Source: Mortierella alpina (taxonomy: Eukaryota > Mortierellomycota > Mortierellomycetes > Mortierellales > Mortierellaceae). From it: a stretch of 64,000 bases of DNA. The notes under the pieces are model-generated. The model was not told the origin of the DNA, did no database searches, and saw only the letters and a program-made list of their open reading frames with translations. Below, one piece after another: positions 11,553 to 23,764 of this stretch. How positions within the stretch are numbered: position 1 is the stretch's first letter; each line of letters starts with the position of its first letter. The position numbers were made by a program, and so were the translations under genes. Location of the stretch: positions 1,178,001-1,242,000 of the forward strand of contig JANATF010000004.1 of the NCBI GenBank assembly GCA_029449245.1. The letters are read 5' to 3'.

Positions 11553-12587
11553 GACTGGATGTGATGTACAGTGCGAAGTAAATACAAAAAGAAAAGCAAG
11601 ACAGTTTGCGCTGATCGTGAAGGTGCTGTTGAAACGTGAAGGTAGAGATGTGGAATGAAGAAACGAACGGTCCAGGGGTAGGAGTAGTGAAAGTGCGACA
11701 GGTGTTAAGAGAAAGGAGGCGGGCGTGCACAGGAAGGGGTCTATGTTAGCGGAGAGGATGATCCGACCCACAAGAGAAGACGCAGGGGTTGTGGTTGAAT
11801 AGGAATGAGGATGCCTGGCTTGTCGCGAATAAAGAGCGTGGATCGGATCACCAGCGGAGACTGATGGTAGTGTTGGCAGATGGAAAAAGAGGGTGGAGAG
11901 GAGAGAGAAGAAAGAAGAGAGCAAAACGAGGGAAAGAAAGAGAGCGAGAAAGTAAGAGAGAGAGCGAGAGGGTGTGAGGGAGAGTGACAAGCGTGGAATG
12001 GGCATTCAATTGAGTCTGCTAAACATTAACACAAAAAACCACACATCAAAAAACCCCCCTTCTACTATAAGCGAAGGCTCAGACCCCTGCGATTGTCTCT
12101 TGTTGCCAGATTGTCTGGAGAGGGCGCGGTTGGAGGGACAGGCCGATCGCACGGAGACTTTAGAGTGAGCAAATCCCACTGGGACTGCACCAGTCAGAGG
12201 CGTGCCACGCCTGTGGCACCACCAAGATGTGCCGGGGAATAACATTATTGCTCTGGGCGCAAACTTTGGTTAGAGCGATCCGAGTTCCTGGGCTTCGAGT
12301 CCGCGAGAGTTTATTGCTGCCAGAGGCGGCCCAACAGACGGATGGGGACAATGGTCCACTGCGTCTATTATAAGGGTGCCTCAAAGGTACCTCAGTCACC
12401 CAGACTATCATACAGGCTGGACGTTAATATTTACACGATGTACAAGGAGGGAGTGGAGCAAACAATAAAGTACACTGTCAAAGTAAAAAGGGGTGGGCTG
12501 CGGAAAGTCGGCCTGCGGAAAGTCGGCCTCAGCAAATGCCTCGCGAGGTGAAAGAGTAAACTACCACAACGCCCATCGCTACAAGTA
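11553..12587. other. Pyrimidine-rich leader and intergenic region
   Basis: On the minus strand 11553-12000 is strongly C/T-rich, typical of leaders in this window. Further upstream, 12006-12587 lies between this promoter and the 3' end of the homeodomain gene. A perfect 15-bp tandem duplication (unit CTGCGGAAAGTCGGC) sits at 12498-12527. No gene is supported. Confidence 0.5.
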
Positions 12588-15500
12588 TCATCCTTCCGGC
12601 AGCCGTTGTTCGAGTCGAGGCTGGTATAGTGTTCCATGCTGTTGCAAATGAAACTGCTGCTCTTGAGGACGGTGCGCAAGAGATGAGGACTCGGGGTGAT
12701 GGAACTCCCCTGCCGGAAATCCACCATGGCCATGGCTATGGATGACATGTGATAGACATGTCAGGGATTTTAACAGCACCACGATAGGATCGTCGGCCGG
12801 CTTAAAGCAAATTAGGCATTGAAAAATGAAATGGGTTAATGTCACGACCACCTAACACGGAATACATTTTGACAAGATCCTTTGGTGCATCTGAGATAAT
12901 CGTGAACTTACCTCAAACAAAGGTATAGCGCGGGTACCGCCAACTTCCTCCTCCTGGTCTGCTTGCGGGTTGGGAACAGGGTCCACAGCTGGCTCCGGCT
13001 CCGGCTCCGGCTCTGCCGGAGATGGTGGAATGGAGGCAATATCTGTGAAATTTTGAGGCTCAGTGACGGCCTCGCGTCGTCCTTGGACCTCCTTCTCCAA
13101 GCTTTCTTCGCCATGTGCCAATTCGCAACTGACTTCGTCGTCCAGTGGCACTGGATGCACTATCAGGAGCGGTACTGGATGCTTCCATGCAGTTCCCTGT
13201 AACAACTCCTCAATGACGCTTTCCGGCATCGTGAATGTCGGCCGGTTCGTTGTGTCTGCCTCTCTGGCTCCAATCCATGTTGCACCCCAAGAAGCATTAC
13301 CACCACCGTACTCGTCATCCTGCCAGTAATGGTCCACATCCATGTCCCTGTCTCTATGCCGATCTCCATCGTCATCCTGGTCGTGCGCGCCATCGTCATT
13401 ATCTTCGTCGTCCTCGTAGACAACCCGCTCAAAATACTTAATCTGCACCAGTTCAAAGTCTGCTTTGAAGCGCACAGTCTTCTTCTTGTGTATGAGCTTC
13501 ATTCCGGCCTCTCTAGCCTTGTCATGTTGTGAGGACGAGGCATTGAAGGCTAACGATCGAGCGCGGTTTGCAGTAGTTGGAGTCGGCTGAGGACTTATGA
13601 CCACGGGGGCAAGGGGGGCTTTGTTTTGAGGCGGACGGGAGTCCAGTAAGGAGCGGCCTGTCCCAGAGGAAGCCGAGACGGCTGTCTGACGTGGATTCGT
13701 CACAGAACTGGTTGAGCCAAAGTCCACTCGTGAATTGGTTCTGTGTGCAGAGGGCTTGTTGCTGGGCGTAGATGTGGATGGTGTCAAGGGTGCAATCTCG
13801 TTAAAGAAACTGGGGTTGCTGGTGATCCGAGGCGACTTTGGTGCCGCGCCGGAGGTAACTGCCGGCTTCGCCTTTGCGAACTTTGGTAACTGGGCCATCT
13901 CTCGTGACTAAAATGAAAGATCCATGCGGATGAGGCGTGATCATTCCATTAGTCGTTGCTGCAAAAGGCAAGTGTGCAGCAACCCGGAAGCTGACTATAT
14001 TTTACCTGATTGTCGCCAAAGTAGGGGACAGAGATCCCTCTTGGTGGTGTCTTCTTCGCTCCTGCCGAGGACGACGTCATGCTTGATCGAAGCGATAGAA
14101 TGTCGGTGCTGTTGATTAGACTCAACCACTGGTCCTTGAGCTCGGCGGCGCTCCTTATGAGCTCTATATATTGGAAATAAGGCGAGAGAATGATGAGCAC
14201 CACATCGCATCGAGCTCAAATATAACCATCGTCTACCCACAGCTATCATACCTTGCGACCCTTCCTTCCCAGTGGCGATCTGCTTAATGATCTTTCCCAG
14301 CTTGGACTCTTTCAGCTTCTCCAGGTCAAACGGCAGTGCTTTTAGAATTCTGATGGCCTTCATCACTGTTTCTTGGCACTCAGGGCTATGTGGGTCTTCC
14401 ATTGCATTCTTAATCCACATTCCTAACAGTTGAGGGCCAGCAGTCTGCAGAAACCTAAAAAAGAAAAAAATAGGTACAAGACACAAGCGTTAGCGAAGCA
14501 GACCCGCGGCCACATCTGATCACGACTAGCTGCTACTATTACCTCTGCTGGACAGGCTTTAGCTTTGTGGAGAGCAGGGCGTTGAGGATATATCTCCTGC
14601 CACCCATGTCGGACACCGAGGCCATCATATCGGCAATGCGAAGCGTATTTTCTGGCTTAGCGATAGAACCACCAAGCAAAAGAGGCCCAAGCCTGTGGGC
14701 TACTTCCAGTTTTGTGAGCTGGTATAGAAGATGTGAGCAATTGTTCAGGGCTTAATCAACAAAACGCCAAACGCTTAGCTATAAATCGTCCGCTTCCATC
14801 ATACCTTGACAGAACTGAGGCTCCTCTCGCCTGCTTTCCTCAGTGGCTGTGGGACCTTTGTTGGGACGGTGTACGGACGGTAGCGCAAACTTCCCAGCAC
14901 GCCATCCGCCGATGGAGTTTCAGATCGCTCCCTATAATCCCGTATTGAAATAGACGAAGGAATCAGACAAGCACATCACCATCCTGATTATGATACTGGT
15001 GCCCCAAATGCTTCTTTGAGATATACCTTGAACCTGCAGGAGGCATGTTTGATTCCTCAGTCTCTTGTCTCATGGGCACGTCAGCTGGAGCGAACACAAA
15101 ATACGGATCAGACATTGCATTTTTCTTCAATCCTGCCCTTTCTAACTCAATAAGTAGAAATAGGACTGACCTGGCGGCGGGGTTGATGAAGGACTCGTGT
15201 TTGGTGTGGATGACGCTGAGTGATCACTGCCGACTGTCCTGCTCTTGATCCGTCGCTTTTTCAGCCAATTGTTCACCTAAATATGCAAAGTCGATTAGAT
15301 ACGAGTCTGGTATTCCGTAATAAGGTGAGGGTCGTGTAATAATCCGTTCCTGACAACATACCCGAGATTCTGTTTCGTTGATCTCCGAGGCAATAAGTGT
15401 CCGTTCTTGCATGCTGGGGTTTGGATTGCTAAGAAAGAGTGCCTCGAGGCGAGTCTTTTGCTCGTTTGTGAAGTTCCTTCTCGTTCTAGATGCGTAGTTA

Positions 15501-16328
15501 GTGACCATAACCGGCGTGGCAATGGGGGTGGGCACGATAGATGGACTGCTGGGTGTTGTCGTGTTGATGCGTGGTGTGCTGATAGGAGCGGGCATGGCGA
15601 ACAAGGGAGGTTGTGGCACAGCTTATAAGTTCAGAGGTATAGCAAAGAGCCAGGCATTAGTCGTCAAGGCTCTAAAACTGCCCTTCACGCACGACCAAGA
15701 TCGGCGTGAGGAAGCGGCGAGACTTACAACGGAGGGTAAAACTGCTGTACATGTCAGACACCCACTTACCCCTGACATCCTCAGGACTTGTGGCAGCTTC
15801 AGCTTCCAGTACTTGTTCCTGAGTTTCCCTCTTGAAGTAGGGGATGTACACGCCAGAGGCAAAGAGTCTTGGTCCCGGACCTGGTGGCGGTGGGGGAGGA
15901 AACTCCTCTATGCGAGCCCTGTGGATGCTGCTGCCGCTGTTGCTGTGGCTGTTGGTGCCATTGTTATTGTTTCCACTGCTGTGATGACCAGCACTACTGT
16001 TGTTGCTGTTGCTGCCGCTGCTGGTATCGTAGGTGTGCTGTCGAAACGATGCTGGGCTATTGAAGTTGTAACTGGACCGAGGCAACACGAGGCGGACCAT
16101 GCCCTCGCCCACATTCGTAACACCTGCAGTTGGGACATGGGCAGCCTGTAGGGTTGGGGAGTGAGGCTCATGCTTAATGGGGGCTCGCGATGGGGGCTGC
16201 GCCGGGTGGCCCTCGGACATGCTCTTGACCAGCGACGATGCAAGGAGAGCGCGATCAGCAATGGGACGATGGGGCCACGGGGCGACGATGGGCCAGGCGA
16301 GGAGTGGATTCGAGCCAAGGTGAGCCAT
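12588..16328 (-). CDS. Homeodomain + TFIIS-N (LW) + PP1-docking protein, PNUTS/LUMINIDEPENDENS-like
   Basis: Ten exons are proposed: 16328-15770, 15621-15362, 15276-15171, 15084-15027, 14931-14805, 14718-14543, 14454-14252, 14163-14006, 13907-12912 and 12800-12588, giving 951 aa. Residues about 232-288 form a homeodomain-like fold with helix 3 reading VNNWLKKRRIK. Trp48 is kept but the invariant Asn51 is Lys. Residues about 371-520 resemble a TFIIS N-terminal/LW domain (LNALLSTKLKPVQQRFLQTAG, then MKAIRILKALPFDLEKLKESKLG). Near residue 692 lies KTVRF, a fit to the PP1-binding RVxF motif. A Pro/Glu-rich stretch and a His/Gln-rich end follow. PNUTS and plant LD share LW plus PP1 recruitment and act in 3'-end processing and transcription termination; that role here is inference. 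The first exon start and the last exon (acceptor CTTTAAG) are the least certain parts. Confidence 0.75.
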
Positions 16329-16956
16329 GCGCGCTCTTGGTCTCTTATGGCTGGCGACCTAGCACAGTGGCTTGCGGCCGTGTCAAGCGGACAAGTACAG
16401 CACCTCCGTGCGCACCCTTGCGCCTCTGCCCTCTGCCTCTGTGGGATCTGGCTGTCGCCGTGGCATCTGTCGTCGTTGCTGTTGAGCTGCATCGCACCGA
16501 CAGCCCTGGAGGGCCGTTTCTATCGCTTGCAAGCACTCTTTCGGCCTCTCACATAGAGTATGGAGGAGCTATCCATGCCTATTTCTCATCACATGAATGC
16601 GGTATCGGTATCTCCGTAGCACCCATGGCACCCTGCCGGCACTTCGGTCGAGGTATTGCACTGTGTCGCCAAGAGATCTGCATGCTCGCCGATGTTGTGC
16701 GTGGGATGCCGATCATCGAGTCGGACGCAGATCCAGTGTGAGGAAGCGCGTCAGTGTGCAAGGCTTTTCCCGCTGGTTGCCTTGAAATAGAGTGTGCAGT
16801 CTCTTTCCTCTCCTCATTCTCGCACGATGCGCTGAACCTTCACCCTCTCCCTTTGCCTAGATTCATCCCCTCGTCGCCCCCCACCACCCAACGGACGTGG
16901 CCCTGAAGCTGCATTCCTCTCCTCCATCCTCACCCTCCGCATCCTGGCTCTGCACA
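16329..16956. promoter_or_regulatory. Bidirectional promoter interval, homeodomain gene / GDA1
   Basis: The 628 bp between the divergent ATGs at 16328 (-) and 16957 (+) contain no supported gene and must hold both promoters. The stretch just before the GDA1 ATG is C/T-rich, as in other leaders of this window. Confidence 0.5.
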
Positions 16957-18802
16957 ATGCTCCGGGAGCAAGCAGGCGACACCTCTGAAACCAATGCAGC
17001 CAACAATGCCAGTGCCACAGAGCCGCAGAACAACTCAAGTCTCAATCATGCCAACTACACATCAAGGAGGCGATCTCCTAGGCTAGACTCTCAAAACTCT
17101 TTTCAGAGCGACTCCCGGCCGTTGCAAGCCGACAAGCGGGATGGGGCATCGACAAAGACAGTCAGACCTCTGGCTTTGAAGGACACGATCGTGGTGTATC
17201 GAACCTACTGGTCAGCTCTTGTGTTGATCATGGCCATGTGTTTCTACATCCTGCGGCCTCAAGCGCCAGTGAGCAACCAAAACGGTGAGTAGCACTGACG
17301 GCGTGTGCGTTATCTCGCTCTCTACTGCCACTCTCTCTTTCGCAAGGTGCTAATTCCATCTTTTTTTCTCAAGGACAGGGTTTTCGTCAAGAACATGGCC
17401 AAAGGAGATTACTTCGGCACACTGCACAAAAGCGCATGTTGGACGACCTTTGATTCAATATGTGCTCATGCTGGATGCCGGCTCAATGGGATCGAGGATT
17501 CACGCCTACAAGTTCAACTACTGCAACGCGACACCAGACCTGGAAAGTGAGATCTTTGGCCATGTTGAACCCGGTCTCTCCTCCTTCGATGACGACGCGG
17601 AAGGCGCAGCCCAAAGTCTTGATAAGCTGTTGGACACAGTGCTGGAGAATGTGCCAAGGTTCCTTCATACGAGTACGCCTATCGCCGTCAAGGCCACTGC
17701 AGGGCTACGACTTTTGGGCGAGGAGAAATCTAACAGTATCTTAGCAGCAGTCCGTCATCGATTGGAATCAAGATATCCGTTCCCCATCATCAGTGAGCAG
17801 GGCGTGGCTGTCATGGATGGTGCAGATGAAGGTAACGGTGCTGCCCGACCTTGTTACCTCATGGGTGTGATAAAAGCAAGCGACGCCTGAGTGCTCATTT
17901 CCTCCATTCCTTTTTTTTTTTTAGGTGTTTACGCATGGGTTACTGTGAACTATCTACTCGAGCGATTCAATTCCCTGAAGAAGAAGCCGACAGTGGCCAT
18001 CCTCGACCTCGGAGGAGCATCGACGCAGGTCGTTTTTGAGCCCAAGGTTGTTGATGGGCACTCTGTTGCACAAGGCGAGCACCGATACCCAATGAACTTC
18101 AACGGAAACGAGTACATCCTTTACCAGCATTCCCACCTTGGATATGGACTGATGATGGCACGCTCACAGATCAACAACTACCTAGTAGAAACTCCAATGA
18201 AGAATGTGCATAGAGAGGGCATGGCCAGCAGCGATTACCCTCACCCCTGTCTCCCAGTAGGCATTCGACAGGACTTTATCACAGAGAGCGGGAGGAATGT
18301 AACGTTGGTAGGCGTCTCGGATCCAGGTGGTCAGTGCAGAGAAGTCGTCGAGGCTATTTTCTACAAGCAAAAGACGTGCCGTGTGCCGCCATGCTCATTC
18401 AACGGCGTCTATCAACCAACACTCCACACCGCTGTTGAGGACGACATCTATGCGTTCTCGTTCTTCTTTGACCTCACCGCACCCTTCAGACTCGGAGCAG
18501 CGACGCCTTCTCAGGAAATGACTCTGGAGGAGCTGGAGCAGCTGGCGGACCGAGTGTGCATTGGAGACGAGAATGGTTTCCAGGAATTCCACGACTCGGC
18601 CGAGGCGATGAAGGAGCTCCGCAAGTCGCCGGAACTGTGCATGGACCTGAGCTACATCTTTGGGCTGCTCGAGTATGGTTACGGCGTGCCCAAGGAGCGC
18701 AAGATCAAGCTTGCCAAGAAGCTGAAGGGATACGAGACGGGCTGGTTTGTGGGTGCCAGCATCGCAGTCCTCGAAGAGCGCGACTGGTTCCAGACGGCCT
18801 AG
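16957..18802 (+). CDS. GDA1: Golgi guanosine/uridine diphosphatase (GDA1/CD39 nucleoside diphosphatase)
   Basis: This enzyme hydrolyses GDP or UDP released by Golgi glycosyltransferases, allowing nucleotide-sugar antiport. Exons 16957-17284, 17379-17831 and 17925-18802 encode 552 aa. A short Ser/Asn-rich cytosolic tail is followed by one membrane anchor (about residues 84-99, TYWSALVLIMAMCFYIL), giving a type II protein. Apyrase-conserved regions are visible: LDAGSMGSRIHAY (ACR1, about 141), KATAGLRLLG (ACR2), DEGVYAWVTVNYL with the catalytic Glu (ACR3), and LDLGGASTQVVFEP (ACR4, about 287). The second exon acceptor is taken as GGACAG at 17378; using the earlier AAG would cause a stop. The ATG at 16957 is preferred over an upstream in-frame GTG at 16897. 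Family assignment is firm; the GDPase rather than apyrase identity rests on the single anchor and fungal context. Confidence 0.92.
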
Positions 18803-19153
18803 CTATTGTTACTATTAGACCTTTGCAATGCACTTTTGTTGTTTGCTTCTCTCTGCCCATGCATGTCTGCCGCGCATTCCCCTTGTCCCTCTCCTTGTCG
18901 CCCCCTTTATTGCATGCTGCAGACAAAGGGAGTGCGTGCACACGCACCCCAGCCTCGCTCGCTGCTGCTTGCGTCTTACTTTTTTTTTTTTTTTTTTTTT
19001 GTTTTCCTGTGCCGTCCTGCCTGTCTTTGCTGTCCTGTCTTTGCTGGGGTCTTCATCTCTTATGTCCCATTCACGCCATCCTCTTTGTAACAGCTGGCCA
19101 TTCGATCCATCCCTCCTGACTTCATCCCAATCTAACAAAACTTGCCCGCCACA
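18803..19153. promoter_or_regulatory. Spacer with 3' end of GDA1 and promoter of the FHIP gene
   Basis: A 351-bp interval between two co-directional genes. It contains a T20-class homopolymer at about 18979-19000 and C/T-rich sequence leading to the next ATG. No coding frame is supported. Confidence 0.45.
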
Positions 19154-22100
19154 ATGGAGAACGGCTTCTGGAACAAGCTTAAAAAGTCGATCCTGACGAC
19201 GCCCAAGGTCCAGTCAAGCAGCGCTGCTCAGCTAACCCGCTTCAGCAAATGCTGGCTCATAATCCAGGTACGGATGACACCAACGTGTTTGCTGTGCTGT
19301 GAGCAGCAGTTGAATTATAAATATAGGCTCATCGAAGTATCCTGCTTGTATTTTGCTCCAGCACGCGATATCGACATCAGAGAAGCGCAACGTTACCGTC
19401 CACCAGACCGAGATCCCAGAGCGGCTCAAAAACATGGTCGATCTTCTCGTGGACGAGGAATCGCGTCTGGAGGACGCCGCAGGGTCGACGGGCGTTTGCA
19501 TGGAGCACCTCCTCAAGCACAACATCCTCGGCAAGCTAGCCAATATCTGTGCAGAAAACGACAAGCCGCGAGGGATTATAGGAGAAACTATTCGCACCAT
19601 GGCTGGAATGATCAACCTCCTCGATGACCGTTTCCTGGTGCACAACGCAGTGCATAAGCCGGTCGTGAAGCTTCTGCGGACCTGTTGCGCCCCTGGAACC
19701 GAGATGGAGGACAAGGAGAGCTATCACGAGGATCTAATCGACCTAATGTACATCATCTGTTCAAAGATCCATGGTTACTCGGAGCTGCTTAATATCTTTT
19801 TCTACGACAGACAGTGGCTCACGGTACCGGAGAGAATTGCAGCACGGCGACTGCAAAAGAACAAAGAGACAATGGCCATGCTGAAGAGTCTCAGTCAACG
19901 GTCTGGCCTGACAGCCTCGGCAACTGGGGACCATAACGCAGCCAGCATTAGTGCAGCGATGACGACTGAACAAGACCCAAACCCACCCTTGCCAAAGGAT
20001 AGCGCTCCAGCCGCCACGACGGATGTCTCCAGTGACACGCCCATCTCCAACACTGACGACAAAGTCGAAACCGAAGGTCAACTTGAGCAAGACGATGACG
20101 AGAGCAAGAGAGACTACGAGTTCCTACTCTTCACCTATCTTTCCAAGTTTGTCCATCGCGAGGGCAAGGCGGGTGATTTCGCAAGGACCGGACTTTTGTT
20201 CCTAATGGAGCTCGCTCATGGATCGCTAGGCGACTACATCCTGGACACCGACTTTGCTACATATCTGACAGCAGGGATAGGGGCACTCTATTCCCAGCTT
20301 CCCCGAAAGCTCATGGTAATAGGCGCGCCAAGTTCACTGACCGGAAACTCGGTATCGAGCGACGGCACGAGTTCGCCTGAAGTCATTCCGTCAAGAAGGG
20401 CCAACATCGAGCTTTCGACCTCGACGGACTTTCAATCGCGCATGGACGCGTTCCTGAAGGTGCTCGAGTTTTGCCAAGACGTTCTCATGCGGTGCCCGAA
20501 CGCCGAGATTACATCCACGCTTCTGAGCTCGTTCAAGGCGGTCTTTCTCGAGAGCATCCTCTACCCGTCTATTTTGGAATGCTCGGACACAGACGGAAGT
20601 TCTGTTGCAGTCATTAGCTACATTGATATGATCCTGCAACTGCTGGAGCATGATGCGCTCGTGGATCTTGTGGTCGGGTTCCTTATGGCGTCTGATGAAG
20701 ACGACACAAGGGACAAAACTCAGGAGGATGCGGATGCGTTCGCGGAGGTCCAGAACCCGCAGACGACGTCGCCTTACTTTATGGCTACAGGTCGTTTCAC
20801 ACTCAAGGACCTGGTGCTCTCTCGATTAAAGTCAAGATCTCAGCCCACCGTCATAGCCACACTCAAGCTGCTGAACACCGTCATCACTCGCCATTGTCGA
20901 TACTCACTCAAGCTACTCAGTGTCAAGTTTGATAGCCGACCGATGAACCAAGAAGAATCCACCGACACCCGACTTTCAGAACCATACAAGGAAGTACCGA
21001 GGATCAATCATCACACCCATGAGTTGGATCTGTTCTTTGCACTTATCTCCACTATCAATCCTCGAAACACACCCGAGATATTCTGCAGTGGATATGAGTC
21101 GTACCTGCGCGACGCAGAAGCAGCTGTGGAAACCCACCAATGCCGTATCCATTCCACAGCTCTTGAGGACTCCAACCCGACTGCTCTGCTCTCAGATGCA
21201 GAGCGCAAGAAGAATCGAAGGAGAAGCATGAAGTACGGTCGTCGACTGGATCACCCCAAAGATTTTGAGAAAAGGACTTTGTTACAAGAGCAAGGGAGGA
21301 GCACTGCTATGCCAACGATGGGATGCTGTGAATTGGATCACACCACCAATGGGAATCAAGCAAAGCTCACGCATCGCCTTCTGCCTTCGGACCCGCTGCT
21401 GCAAAGTCTACTGGGAACACTTTCACACTTTTTTGCGCACACGGTTGAGCTCAATTTGGCGCTTACTGGAGTGATTGCCTCCTTGGCCAACTGCCCTTAT
21501 CGATCCCTGGAGGGTTGGCTGCTGTTCAAGGCCAGTGATGTCAGGAAGCCGGACGTAGATCGTGGTTCGGGCGAGGACTCGGACTCGGATCCGGACTCGC
21601 CAGCGCAAAAGGGCGTTACAGCATCCCAAATCATGGCTCAATTTGGTTCATCCACCACGCCGGCTCATGCCGAAGATTCTGACGACGAAGATGCTATGCC
21701 TCTCTGCCTCGTTCAGGACGCTACAACGGATGAGCAGGAGCTATCTATACCTCCTGGACCACCCACTTTCAAGTCCTTTCCACCTTTCTTCACCATGTTA
21801 CGAACACTAACTCAGCAGGTGGACTACTATCGCAGTGAAATCGACGGCTTTGATGATTTCTTGATGCAAAAACGACGAAGTCTTTTAGCCACAAACGAGA
21901 GCAATCTGACCAGTACCCAAACCGCAGGAACGGCTGGCAGTCAGTCATCAGCCATTCAAGTGTTTAATTCAGGCGGTGTATACGGCTCTAGCGACCTTTT
22001 GACAGGCATGAACGGTGATGGTCGAGGACATATGTCGATGCTGCCAACACTGTCGAGCTCCACATCAAGTCCTTCTCCTTTAAGCCCTGTGAGCCCTAGG

Positions 22101-23096
22101 ATCTTTGGCAACAGCAACCCCTATGACTCTGGAACCAAACCTCCCTCTCCGGCGTCCCCACGGGTCAGTAGTGGCTCATCCAAGACCAATGTAGCTCCAG
22201 GATCTGTAGCCAGCCCAGTATCGCTTGTCAAGACGAGACCTAGAAAGAGCAGCTCTCCCTCAAGTTTGATGTCGACTCCGTCCAACATGTCCTTTCTCAT
22301 CCCTCCAGGTCTCGGCGTCAAGCGCAGTTTCAAGTCTAACAGCGCCAGCCCTCTTGCTGGTACCAGTCCTCTTGTAGCCACTAACAGCGGTGCAGGATCT
22401 CCGATGCTTCCCCGATATCCGACTGCACCCTGTGCTACTACGGATCCAGTGTCAAACCCGTCCTCTCCTTCGATATCACCGGCACCAATGAGGAGCATGA
22501 CCAATTCTCCCACCTCTGTGACGCGATCAAGAGCGGCCACGACATTAACGCCCAGGCCAAAAGTCATTGGCGGGATGGTTAGCGCAGGACACTCCGATGG
22601 TTTGACAATAACAGAGCAAGGACAAGGTCATAACGGCTTTAGCCCAGGGGCATTATCGCACCAGGGTACGACCTTGATACCGGTTCAGCCTTCATCACAA
22701 CCCCTCCCTGCCCTGTCTGGATTGGGACCACTATCCAAACTAATGGACACGATGATGATCAAGCCACTCTTTGCAGATGGATTTGTGAGCGACTCAGACA
22801 GCGAAGCTGAAAGCAGACTGGACATAGAGGCCGAATTATTGGAGGACGGTGACAGCAGCAACAGTCGAGATGATGGCAATGGCAAGGACGATGCCTCTCA
22901 TGATGCGGATGGGAGCAAGAGTGCTAGCGAGAGCAGCAAGAACAGGAAGTCGACTCGGTCATCTCGGAAGGAAAAGCTGGTGTCATTGGGGCAGTTGTTG
23001 ACCAACGTCGTCATTCTGGAAGAGGTAGTGAAGGAGGTGGTTGCTGTTGCTCAAGTGCGCAAGGGCATGGGTGTAGACAGAGTGCGATATGTGTAA
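19154..23096 (+). CDS. FHIP: FHIP family protein (FTS- and Hook-interacting, RAI16-like)
   Basis: In animals and Aspergillus, FHIP proteins form the FHF complex with Hook and FTS and link dynein to early endosomes. Exons 19154-19267 and 19362-23096 join in phase 0 (GTACGG donor, CTCCAG acceptor) and encode 1,282 aa. Family-like blocks include GIIGETIRTMAGMINLLDDR, DLMYIICSKIHGYSELLNIF and, near residues 290-325, YEFLLFTYLSKFVHREGKAG followed by DFARTGLLFLMELA. Further helical-repeat sequence follows. The last 450 or so residues are Ser/Pro-rich low complexity with an acidic stretch, then a conserved-looking helix (LGQLLTNVVILEEVVKEVVA) near the end. Fungal members often have such long tails. 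I first considered a SAPS-domain protein, but these blocks fit FHIP better. Confidence 0.85.
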
Positions 23097-23197
23097 CATT
23101 CATGAAAGTGGGTTTATTTATTGAACAGCATATATCGAGGCCCTGCTCTCTCACTGCTACGTGATGAATTTGGGACAAGTTCATGTGCCTCCTCTAT

Positions 23198-23638
23198 CTA
23201 TAAACCCTGTCCTCCAGCATAACCGCCGTAGTCCCCCCCATAACCGCCGTAGTCACCTCCATAACTGCCATAGTCGTCTCCATAACCGCCTCCATGACCG
23301 CCATAACCACCTCCATAGCCACCTCCATAGCCACCTCCATATCCACCTCCATAACCACCTCCAAAACCGCCATGGCTGTAGTCGCAAGAGTAATCGTTGT
23401 AGTCTGTGGGATAGACATTGACCATGGGGAGCACATTGTTCACTGGGATGAAGTCGGTCTCAGGGACGATGGTCGTGGGTCCGACAGGGACATGGGTGGG
23501 GCATCCGCCGTAATCTCCGCCGTAACCGCCATAGCCGCCACCAGTGCCCATACTACCGACATCCTGGGGTGCAGCGAAGACCGAATGCACGGAGGCGAGG
23601 GCCAGGGTCAATGCGATAAAGAGGGTGCAGCGAGTCAT
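23198..23638 (-). CDS. Secreted Gly/Tyr-rich repeat protein, copy 1
   Basis: The frame encodes 146 aa from the ATG at 23638. The N-terminus (MTRCTLFIALTLALASVHSVFA, then APQ) is a clear signal peptide. The mature protein has a GYGG-type stretch, a conserved non-repetitive core (from CPTHVPVGPTTIVPETDF to DYSCDY, with two cysteines), then a long run of GGY/GGGYGG repeats. An in-frame non-ATG start at 23647 is not used. The function is unknown; such proteins are usually extracellular matrix or wall-associated, which is inference only. The coding sequence up to the repeats is almost identical to copy 2 at 30720, which lies 7 kb away in inverted orientation. Confidence 0.85.
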   Translation of the reverse strand: MTRCTLFIALTLALASVHSVFAAPQDVGSMGTGGGYGGYGGDYGGCPTHVPVGPTTIVPETDFIPVNNVLPMVNVYPTDYNDYSCDYSHGGFGGGYGGGYGGGYGGGYGGGYGGHGGGYGDDYGSYGGDYGGYGGDYGGYAGGQGL

Positions 23639-23757
23639 GTTTTGCAATGGTATGGAGTTCTGCTGAAAGGCTTGCTTGTTTGCCTGTTTGCCTGTTTGCT
23701 GCTGAGAGTGGAGGAACCGCTGTTGTTGTTATTCCCTTGACGACCAAGCTGGCCCAG

Positions 23758-23764
23758 TTTTATA
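23758..23764 (-). promoter_or_regulatory. TATA box of Gly/Tyr-rich copy 1
   Basis: TATAAAA on the minus strand, about 120 bp upstream of the ATG. The second copy has a TATA box in the matching position, followed in both by a CCTCCACTCTCAGCAG leader block. Confidence 0.7.

Noticed and set aside
15085-15170. Shorter 29- or 38-nt intron options in the homeodomain gene
   Set aside because: They keep frame, but are below a realistic intron size; the 86-nt option also keeps frame and fits the window's intron lengths.
19154-23096. First impression of a SAPS-domain (Sit4-associated) protein
   Set aside because: The conserved blocks around GIIGETIRTMAGMINLLDDR and DFARTGLLFLMEL fit the FHIP/RAI16-like family instead.
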